Source: Carex sylvatica (Eukaryota; Streptophyta; Magnoliopsida; Poales; Cyperaceae). From it: a DNA stretch of 64,000 nt. Each line of letters begins with the position of its first letter. Position 1 is the first letter of the stretch. Location of the stretch: the NCBI GenBank assembly GCA_964058845.1, contig CAXKVR010000040.1, forward strand, positions 62,001 through 126,000, given 5' to 3'. Below the pieces are notes generated by a model. The model worked only from the letters and a program-made list of their open reading frames with translations. It had not been told where the DNA came from and did no database searches. This document shows, in pieces, positions 56,430-64,000 of the stretch. The position numbers were made by a program, and so were the translations under genes.

Positions 56430-57369
56430 CTCAGGAACCATATGCGCATTTGGGGAATGACCCCACTGAACCCAGTACCGGTTGGGTAGGGGATACTGTT
56501 ATTACATATATTATTGTGATTGTTGGAATACTGAACTGCGGTATAGTGATTGATGTGAAACTGTTACTGTATTGATAATCTTTGTTTCTGATCGAGTTAC
56601 TTTATTGCTATCCGTGAAATTCTGATTGATATGCATGTTTAATTATAAACCAGAACCAATAGAACGGTTAAGCCGACAAAGATAGATAACTGATTTCTAT
56701 CTTTCCAACCTGACTTAGAGAGTTTGCATTTAGGTCCAAACATCCTGAATAATTCCGTTTTGATTTTTTTTCCGAATGTGATAATAGTAGAAGTTCACTT
56801 GAATTCCCTTTTAAAGTAATTGCATTTCATGATTTAACTGATTTATATACTAACGAATTGATTTAATTCTGATTTTGGATTTCTTACAAATCCAGTAGCC
56901 CTATTTAAATTCTGCACTGAGAAACTGCGAATAAGTTTCTCACCCCTCTTCCCCCTCGTGGGTTTTTCAGGAAAGAAGGAATAGGATTTCGAGATCGTGC
57001 GGCGAGGATAAGAAAGGAGAGGTATAGATATGCCTTAATTAATGATCGTTTTGTACTAGTTAAGTACTCAGATCATATTTTGTTGTGTATAACCTTTGAA
57101 CCAGACCTTTGTAAAACTTATTTTAATTATGTAGTGTAAATGTTTAATTCGTTAAGTAGGAGGTGTTGTAAGTAGGAGGTGTTGTAAGTAGGATGTGTTT
57201 TAATTATCTGATTTCAATTAACTGTGTGTCTGAATGTTTAAATCATTTTTGGGTAAAGTTGGGATGAATATAAATCATCTCATCGTACATGCCTCGTGAG
57301 TATATAGAAAATATATATTCACGGCGTAACTGTCGCGCCCCCTGGTTCCGGGGTGTGACAGTTAATTGT

Positions 57370-57381
57370 TGGTATCAGAGC
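57370..57381 (+). other. Primer-binding site for initiator tRNA-Met
   Basis: TGGTATCAGAGC lies 9 bp after the 5' LTR, the standard plant tRNA-iMet primer site for minus-strand synthesis. Confidence 0.95.
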
Positions 57382-57506
57382 AAAGGTTTGTTTTCAAACC
57401 CTAACCAGACATGATAGGATAAGCGAGTGGGGTAAGTCTAGAGTTAGATTGGTAACGTTAAACTGCGTGAATTGAAATATTAACTTATTGATTATTGAAT
57501 AGTCAA

Positions 57507-58862
57507 ATGGAGAGAGATCTCGGAGAAATGTTAATTGCGGCCTATGAAAGAGGTCGTAGAGCGGAAAATCTGGAACGCGGACCAGCTCCTGTGGCTGGAG
57601 CAAATGGGGAGGAATTCCGACAATTATATGAAGCATTTATGCGTTTGGCACCCCCTCGGTTTGATGGGTCGGGGGGATATCCGGCTGCGGAAGAATGGAT
57701 GGTGAGTCTGAAAGCAAAGTTCACCCTATGCCGAGTGCCAGAGGTGAACAAAGTGGAGTTGGCCGTACAATTGCTTGAAAAATCTGGTAGGCATTGGTGG
57801 GAGGGAGTTAAAATGGAATTTGAAGGGGGCGAAGGAGAGATTACCTGGGAATGGTTTGAACAGAAGTTTGGGGAGCAGTTCTTGAGTGATTTACATCGGG
57901 AGGCTTTGAGAAGCCAATTCCTGAACCTAAGACAGAATGAAAGGTCGGTAGAGGAGTACAACCGTTTGTTCTTTGACCTATCCCGTTATGCTCCAGATGT
58001 GAAAAGGGATCTTGATAGATACCGGAGGCAGTATTTGGACGGGTTGGACCCGAATATTGCACTAGCCATACATCATTCCACAGCTGCAGGGGTTCCAGCT
58101 CTTATGAGATGTGCGGAGCAGACAGAGGTATATCTCAAGAGAAGTGCGCAACAAACCCTCTCCAGAAATGTGAAGCCTAAATTTGATCAAAGGAGGCAAG
58201 CGAGTGGATCGGGGGTTAGACCTCAAGCCCCTAGATACCCTACAGGACAGATAACAGTACCTCAGTTTACCCCGGGAGCTACTGGACCTTGGTGCCGTAT
58301 TTGCATGAAGCCACATACTGAATCTGAGTGTCGTCGCCTCAATCAGACTTGTCTTCGCTGTGGCAGCAAGAATCATTGGATCAAGGATTGCCCAAATAAT
58401 TTTTCGGGTACACCCGGGAGCAGTGGCAGTGGTGGTTATAGAGGTCCCCAGGGGCGAGGACGTGGAGGCATACCTTCGCTACGAGGTCGGGGCCCTACAC
58501 CACAGTTGAGGGAAGGCCGGGCAGGAGGACGAGCCAGTATTCACGCGGTAGAGGCAATAGAGCTACCGAATGCAGGAGACGAGTTGATTCCTATTTCTAC
58601 TCAGACTGATTTGCTAGCAGGTACTATTTCTATTTCGGGACACCTTGCATATGTGTTGATTGATACGGGTTGTAGCAATTCGATTATATCTAGTACGTTA
58701 GTGGAGAAGTGTGGATGGTTAACGGAGTCGAGTGGGAGAGTATTGGATGTTCATACCCCTCTCGGTTCAACTACCCAAATTGCGAGGACGTGCCGAAACC
58801 TGAAAGTGAGAGTAGATGGAAGGGATTTTCTAGCCAAAAATGTTGGTCATGGACATTTCTGA
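57507..58862 (+). CDS. gag-PR: Gag and aspartic protease of the Tekay-like element
   Basis: ATG 57507 opens a 451-codon frame. Residues about 45-220 are the retrotransposon Gag core ([46 protein letters not shown]). Two zinc knuckles follow: [13 protein letters not shown] (about residue 263) and [14 protein letters not shown] (about 282), then an Arg/Gly-rich linker. The protease site is LIDTGCSNS (Asp-Thr-Gly at about 386-388). The frame stops at 58862, just after the protease, while pol is in the +1 frame from 58840; family members usually have one Gag-Pol frame. An A run at 58836-58840 is the likely place of the frame change. Gag forms the particle and binds RNA; protease cuts the polyprotein. 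Confidence 0.9.
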   Translation: MERDLGEMLIAAYERGRRAENLERGPAPVAGANGEEFRQLYEAFMRLAPPRFDGSGGYPAAEEWMVSLKAKFTLCRVPEVNKVELAVQLLEKSGRHWWEGVKMEFEGGEGEITWEWFEQKFGEQFLSDLHREALRSQFLNLRQNERSVEEYNRLFFDLSRYAPDVKRDLDRYRRQYLDGLDPNIALAIHHSTAAGVPALMRCAEQTEVYLKRSAQQTLSRNVKPKFDQRRQASGSGVRPQAPRYPTGQITVPQFTPGATGPWCRICMKPHTESECRRLNQTCLRCGSKNHWIKDCPNNFSGTPGSSGSGGYRGPQGRGRGGIPSLRGRGPTPQLREGRAGGRASIHAVEAIELPNAGDELIPISTQTDLLAGTISISGHLAYVLIDTGCSNSIISSTLVEKCGWLTESSGRVLDVHTPLGSTTQIARTCRNLKVRVDGRDFLAKNVGHGHF

Positions 58863-61800
58863 GTATGATGCATTGTTGGGTTTGGATTGGTTAACTCAAC
58901 ACCTAGCTACGATTGATTGTTTGAGCCGTACTGTTCAGTTCGCATTGTCAAGTGGTGCTACATGTGCATTAAAGTGTAGAGGATTAAAAGAGGTGGTACC
59001 GTATATTTCAGCAATAGAGACAAGGCACTTAATTGAGTCGGGGTGTACAGCATATTTAGTGAGGGTTATGAGTACTGCTACTGAAATTCCAGAAATATCT
59101 AACATTCCGATTGTTTCGGAATACGTTGATGTCTTTCCTGATGAGATTTCAGGATTACCCCCGGAGCGAGAAATTGAGTTCAACATTAATTTGATACCTG
59201 GCACAATTCCGATTTCGAAGGCTCCTTATCGGATGGCTCCGGCTGAGCTAAAAGAATTGAAGGTGCAACTAGAAGAAATGTTGGAGAAAGGCTTTATTCG
59301 ACCAAGTACTTCTCCATGGGGCGCACCAGTGTTGTTTGTAAGAAAGAAGGATGGAACTCTGCGGTTGTGCATAGATTACCGGGAGTTGAATAAGGTGACC
59401 GTGAAGAACAAGTATCCATTGCCTAGGATTGATGATCTTTTTGATCAGCTACAAGGATCATCGGTCTATTCCAAGATCGATTTAAGAACGGGTTACCACC
59501 AGTTGCGTATATGTCCAAGTGAAGTGGAGAAGACGGCTTTCCGTACTAGGTACGGGCACTATGAATACCTAGTCATGCCATTCGGATTGACAAATGCACC
59601 AGCAGCTTTTATGGATCTCATGCAGCGTGTGTTTAGAGATTTGTTGGATTCAAGTGTGGTGGTCTTCATCGACGATATATTGATCTATTCGCGTTCATAT
59701 GAGGAGCATGCGGCACATCTTAAAGTGGTGTTACAAAGACTACGAGATCATCGGCTTTATGCCAAACTTTCAAAGTGCGAATTCTGGATGGACAAGGTGG
59801 CATTTTTGGGCCATATAGTTTCGGGTGAAGGCTTGGCGGTAGATCCTGAGAAGATCCGAGCAGTAACTGAATGGAAGAGACCAACAACTGTTACAGAGAT
59901 TCGTAGTTTTCTCGGATTAGCGGGGTACTATCGAAGGTTTGTAGCTGGATTCTCACAATTAGCCCGCCCTCTTACGGAGTTGCTACATAAAGGTGTTAAG
60001 TTCGTTTGGGGTGAAAAACAAGAAAAAAGTTTTGAGGAGTTAAAGAGTCGGCTAGTGTCAGCCCCGATTCTTACAATGCCAATAACTGGAAAGGACTACA
60101 CGGTGTTTACAGATGCATCCCGTACGGGTTTGGGTTGCGTTTTGATGCAAGGTGAGCAAGTTATTGCCTACGCTTCTCGACAGTTACGGCCACATGAACA
60201 GAACTATCCGACTCATGACTTGGAGCTAGCAGCGGTGATCTTTGCGCTCAAAATTTGGCGGCATTACTTGTATGGTGTGAAGTGCCAGATTTTCACGGAT
60301 CATAAAAGCTTAAAGTATGTCTTTACTCAGAAGGAACTGAACTTGAGACAACGAAGGTGGCTGGAGTTAATGAAGGATTACGATCTCGATATTCAGTATC
60401 ATGCAGGCAAAGCTAATGCGGTAGCAGATGCGTTGAGTAGGAAGAATCAGGTTAACCTGGCAAGCGTGATTTCAAGTGAAGTGCAGTTGATTGAAGAAAT
60501 GAGAATGATGAATTTACATGTTGGAGCATCGCACGAATTGGCAAAGTCAGTTGCAACTCGCTTACTCGAGGTAGAAGCGGGTATAAATAAATCGGCCTGT
60601 ATGTCCATTATTTCTGCTGCTATTGAGGTGAGACCGGAGTTACATGACCGTATACGGGTAGCGCAGCACGAAGATCAGAAATGTCAGAAATTTCGAGAAC
60701 ATGTAGAATCGGACCGAGACACTCCATTTAGACTTGATGACGAGGGTATCTTGCGGTTTGGCAACCGCATATGCATTCCTGAAGATTCAGATTTGAAGAC
60801 CCTAGTTCTATCCGAAGCACATGATTCGGGATACACGATCCATCCCGGCGAAGTTAAAATGTATCAAACTCTGAAGCGGTATTTCTGGTGGCCGAACATG
60901 AAAAGGGATGTGACAAGGTACGTTGAGAAATGTCAAGTCTGTCAGCAAGTGAAGGCTGATCGACGAAAGGCAGCTGGGTTACTTCAACCGCTGAATAAGA
61001 AGAGAGGTAAATTTGAAGTTATTGCAATGGATTTCGTATCTGGTTTTCCGAGGACAGTGGGCCGACACGATACCATATGGGTTATTGTGGATACATTGAC
61101 GAAGGTGGCACATTTTATTCCACTCGGACCTGATACATCGGGTCGAACGTTAGCCAACTTGTTTCTGAAATTTTTCGTTAAATATCATGGATGTCCAAGA
61201 GAAATTATATCTGATCGAGATACCAGGTTCACTTCGCATTTTTGGAAAAGTTTTCAAGAGAATATGGGTACGAAGCTGAGATTCAGCACCGCACATCATC
61301 CGCAGACTGATGGACAGTCAGAAAGAACAATCCAGACATTGGAAGACATGCTTCGAGCGTGTGCTTTGAGCTTTCGAGGATCTTGGCTCGACCATTTGCA
61401 TTTGGTTGAATTTGCATACAACAACAGTTATCACTCAAGTATCGGGATGCCACCATTAGAAGCGCTTACTGGAGAGATTTGTCGTACACCGTTGTGGTGG
61501 GGTCCGGCGGGTACTCATCCGTCCACAGGACCAGAATTGATACAAGAAGCGGCAGAGAAGACACAGGTTATCTTGAGCCGACTCAAATCAGCTCAAGATC
61601 GACAAAAGAGATATGCTGATGTACATCGAAGACCTTTAGAGTTTCAAGAAGGTGATCATGTGTGGCTCCGAGTATCTCCGGTTAGAGGAGTACATCGGTT
61701 TGGAGTATCGGGTAAGCTAAGTCCACGGTATATCGGTCCCTTTCAGATTCTGAATCGAGTAGGACTTGTAGCTTACGAGCTTGCATTGCCTCCAGCCTTG

Positions 61801-62079
61801 GACCGGGTACACCCGGTGTTTCATGTGTCACAACTCCGAAAATATGTACGAGATCCATCTCACTGCATCGACCATTCTGACTTATACCTTAATGAGAATT
61901 TGGCCTATAGAGAAGAACCAATGCGAATACTTGATAGAAAAGAGCAAAGGTTAAGAAATCGAACGATTAGACTTGTTTTAGTACAATGGGGTCGACACTC
62001 GGAAAAAGAGGCAACATGGGAACTCGAAACGAAAATTCACGAGCAATATCCTGAGTTATTCGACAGTTCAGGTACGTAG
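58840..62079 (+). CDS. pol: Pol: reverse transcriptase, RNase H, integrase with chromodomain
   Basis: A 1,079-codon uninterrupted frame. It begins [18 protein letters not shown], the tail of the protease domain, so the 58840 ATG may not be the true start. Reverse transcriptase spans about residues 120-300 with [29 protein letters not shown] and FIDDILIYS (Asp-Asp at 278-279). RNase H has TDASRTGLG (Asp 425). Integrase has the HHCC finger (from about His 661; CQVCQQVK) and a D-D-35-E core at Asp 731, Asp 792, Glu 828. A C-terminal segment ([20 protein letters not shown], then [13 protein letters not shown]) matches the type II chromodomain of Tekay/Del elements, which is thought to guide insertion into heterochromatin. 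No lesion seen. Confidence 0.95.
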   Translation: MLVMDISEYDALLGLDWLTQHLATIDCLSRTVQFALSSGATCALKCRGLKEVVPYISAIETRHLIESGCTAYLVRVMSTATEIPEISNIPIVSEYVDVFPDEISGLPPEREIEFNINLIPGTIPISKAPYRMAPAELKELKVQLEEMLEKGFIRPSTSPWGAPVLFVRKKDGTLRLCIDYRELNKVTVKNKYPLPRIDDLFDQLQGSSVYSKIDLRTGYHQLRICPSEVEKTAFRTRYGHYEYLVMPFGLTNAPAAFMDLMQRVFRDLLDSSVVVFIDDILIYSRSYEEHAAHLKVVLQRLRDHRLYAKLSKCEFWMDKVAFLGHIVSGEGLAVDPEKIRAVTEWKRPTTVTEIRSFLGLAGYYRRFVAGFSQLARPLTELLHKGVKFVWGEKQEKSFEELKSRLVSAPILTMPITGKDYTVFTDASRTGLGCVLMQGEQVIAYASRQLRPHEQNYPTHDLELAAVIFALKIWRHYLYGVKCQIFTDHKSLKYVFTQKELNLRQRRWLELMKDYDLDIQYHAGKANAVADALSRKNQVNLASVISSEVQLIEEMRMMNLHVGASHELAKSVATRLLEVEAGINKSACMSIISAAIEVRPELHDRIRVAQHEDQKCQKFREHVESDRDTPFRLDDEGILRFGNRICIPEDSDLKTLVLSEAHDSGYTIHPGEVKMYQTLKRYFWWPNMKRDVTRYVEKCQVCQQVKADRRKAAGLLQPLNKKRGKFEVIAMDFVSGFPRTVGRHDTIWVIVDTLTKVAHFIPLGPDTSGRTLANLFLKFFVKYHGCPREIISDRDTRFTSHFWKSFQENMGTKLRFSTAHHPQTDGQSERTIQTLEDMLRACALSFRGSWLDHLHLVEFAYNNSYHSSIGMPPLEALTGEICRTPLWWGPAGTHPSTGPELIQEAAEKTQVILSRLKSAQDRQKRYADVHRRPLEFQEGDHVWLRVSPVRGVHRFGVSGKLSPRYIGPFQILNRVGLVAYELALPPALDRVHPVFHVSQLRKYVRDPSHCIDHSDLYLNENLAYREEPMRILDRKEQRLRNRTIRLVLVQWGRHSEKEATWELETKIHEQYPELFDSSGT

Positions 62080-62108
62080 TTAAGTTCAAAGGATTGAACT
62101 TTATTTTT

Positions 62109-62122
62109 AAGTGAGGGAGAAA
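62109..62122 (+). other. Polypurine tract
   Basis: AAGTGAGGGAGAAA immediately precedes the 3' LTR and primes plus-strand synthesis. Confidence 0.9.
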
Positions 62123-64000
62123 TGTAACGTAGTGAAACTTTTAAAATAATAAGATTTTAAAAGATTAAATTAAATATGGTTTTAGAAGTTAAAAATATAA
62201 TGTTTGGAAATATTTCTATACTGACTGAATGAAAATCGAATTATAAATATAGAAAAACGGTCCAGTGCGGATGGATGACCCGCACTGCGGGTGGCTTCAC
62301 CCGCACTGGGACAAGTTCCTTAATAAACGGCTGTAATTTCTCTGGGTGCGGATGGTGGTGCGGATGGGCACACGCACTGCGGGTGAGTTCTGTACTCTTC
62401 TGAAAATTTCGCTAAGTACTGAATGCGGATGGGAGCATCCGCACTGGCCTCAGTGCGTCCGCACTAGGCTCGGACTTTTTCTTCTGCGCAGTGAATGCGG
62501 CTGGATGATCCGCAGTGCGGATGGATGGACCGTAGTGCGGATGGATATTGTCCGCAGTGCGGATGAATGATCCGCACTGAAATGTAATTTTGCTATTTTT
62601 GAGGGGTTTATTTGCAAAATTTCAATTAATACTTAAATCTCTTTCTTCTTCTTTCATTTTCCACGGAAATAAAAAGAGAGAGAGCTAGGTTTAGCCGAAA
62701 GGAAAAAGAGAAAGAGAGAGAGAGAGAAAATTTAAGCGCGGAAACTGATCGAACTGATCGGGAAATCGAGATTCGAGCTGAATTGACGATCCTTGATCGA
62801 TTCTAAAGCTTCAATTTGGTATTTCTTTCTCTTTTGCAATTCCTTGAAAATCCTAAATTATTCGATTTGTCGTGATTTCGGTTGAAATTCGAATTAGGGT
62901 TTCAGTAATCGAGTTCTAGCTCGATTAGTTGTTAATTTGTGATAATTGATATGATTTGTCTTCCTTTTCTCTTGGAAACCCTAATTCAAGTGATTTGTTA
63001 GATTTTTGATGAAATTTCGAATTCGAATTTGATTTGAAACATTATGACTCGATAATCGACTTGACTTGTATTTAAATCGATTGAATGTCTTTTATTAATT
63101 CATCTATGCTTTATTAACATAGGCATAGACCCTATCGAGTACGATTCAGCGAAATCGTCGGAAGTTCGGAATCTAGTGATAGCTGATTCTCTACGCATCT
63201 TACGTGATCAGGTGCGGGGGTTCACGGGATCTGTTTTGGGATTTATTTTTAAGAATTAAATAGTTACGTATAATGGCATGTTGAATTTCTAATTGCATGC
63301 ATCATAGCATTATTGCATAGTTAAGTAAATGATATATCGGAATTGCTATATTTAGGATGATCTAGCATATTGGTATGGTTTTATCGATTTTACTGTTCCT
63401 TTGATTCTGATAATGGAATGAGACCACAGTACTGAATTGATATTGTTATATTATATCATAGTTATTGCAAAGTCTAGAGTCGACGCTAGACTTTGCCTCA
63501 GGAACCATATGCGCATTTGGGGAATGACCCCACTGAACCCAGTACCGGTTGGGTAGGGGATACTGTTATTACATATATTATTGTGATTGTTGGAATACTG
63601 AACTGCGGTATAGTGATTGATGTGAAACTGTTACTGTATTGATAATCTTTGTTTCTGATCGAGTTACTTTATTGCTATCCGTGAAATTCTGATTGATATG
63701 CATGTTTAATTATAAACCAGAACCAATAGAACGGTTAAGCCGACAAAGATAGATAACTGATTTCTATCTTTCCAACCTGACTTAGAGAGTTTGCATTTAG
63801 GTCCAAACATCCTGAATAATTCCGTTTTGATTTTTTTTCCGAATGTGATAATAGTAGAAGTTCACTTGAATTCCCTTTTAAAGTAATTGCATTTCATGAT
63901 TTAACTGATTTATATACTAACGAATTGATTTAATTCTGATTTTGGATTTCTTACAAATCCAGTAGCCCTATTTAAATTCTGCACTGAGAAACTGCGAATA
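62123..64000 (+). repeat. 3' LTR, cut by the window end
   Basis: Same as 55056-56933 at constant offset; no substitution or indel was seen by eye across 1,878 bp. About 427 bp of it lies beyond the window. Confidence 0.95.

Larger units (their letters stand above)
55056..57360 (+). repeat. 5' LTR of the Tekay-like element
   Basis: Starts TGTAACGTAGTG, ends GGGGTGTGACA; 2,305 bp. It contains a GCGGAT/ATCCGC motif array at 55196-55516 and a perfect hairpin at 56400-56429. Promoter and R boundaries cannot be fixed from sequence alone. Confidence 0.95.
55056..64000 (+). mobile_element. Young Ty3/gypsy (Tekay/Del-type chromovirus) retrotransposon, right end off-window
   Basis: A complete 5' LTR, tRNA-Met primer site, gag-protease, pol with chromodomain, polypurine tract, and the first 1,878 bp of the 3' LTR. 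With a full second LTR it would be about 9.37 kb. The offset between LTRs is a constant 7,067 bp to the window end, with no difference seen, so insertion is recent. It sits inside the hAT at 52074. The TSD cannot be checked here (left flank TTGGG). Confidence 0.95.

Overview
The window is from a plant nuclear genome, almost certainly a eudicot. Evidence: a MYB5-type R2R3-MYB gene with a GT-AG intron, a KUA1/MYBS3-type SHAQKYF MYB exon pair, AT-rich intergenic DNA, and plant-type LINE, hAT, MULE, CACTA and Tekay-like chromovirus elements. I cannot name the species. By length most of the window is transposable elements, many nested. I read target-site duplications (TSDs) by eye for most of them, so the insertion order can be reconstructed.

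Layout. 1-171: right half of a MULE-type MITE. 971-18511: one L1-type LINE ending in poly(A) and flanked by a 10-bp TSD. It is about 6.6 kb once its four insertions are removed: a hAT at 1534-3091, a minus-strand solo LTR at 4955-6484, and two hATs of one family at 8202-11063 and 13502-18472 (the last with a nearly complete transposase). 18522-21400: AT-rich, no gene seen. 21400-21878: CACTA remnant. 22078-25551: non-autonomous hAT filled with higher-order AT-rich satellite. 25.7-30.7 kb: MITEs (one nested inside another) and a TATA-box/exon-like segment near 27.1 kb. 30778-32235 (-): intact-looking MYB5-like gene. 33.2-39.0 kb: nest of related palindromic MITEs, several at (TA)n runs, with a 2.15-kb solo LTR landed five bases inside one MITE. 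About 39.57-48.81 kb: long-TIR MULE with a decayed MuDR-type transposase (-) and a second, decayed plant-mobile-domain gene (+). 49787-50155: another MULE-MITE. 50520-51679 (+): exons of a KUA1/MYBS3-like MYB whose first exon is missing. 52074 to beyond the end: another hAT of the 22-kb family, interrupted from 55056 by a very young Tekay-like Ty3/gypsy element whose 3' LTR runs off the window.

How it works together. The likely host genes are the two MYB loci and perhaps the 27.1-kb exon; the rest is accumulated mobile DNA. Decay matches G:C to A:T change in silenced elements: catalytic Asp-to-Asn changes in both LINE reverse-transcriptase motifs and in the MULE transposase, plus CGA-to-TGA and probable TGG-to-TAG stops. 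The Tekay element is the opposite: no LTR difference seen over 1,878 bp and full-length domains, apart from one +1 frame change between protease and reverse transcriptase. I found no CRISPR, tRNA, rRNA or phage-like system. The most unusual items are the MULE with a mobile-domain gene, the TA-run MITE cluster, the solo LTR with a duplicated promoter block, and the satellite-carrying hAT family.
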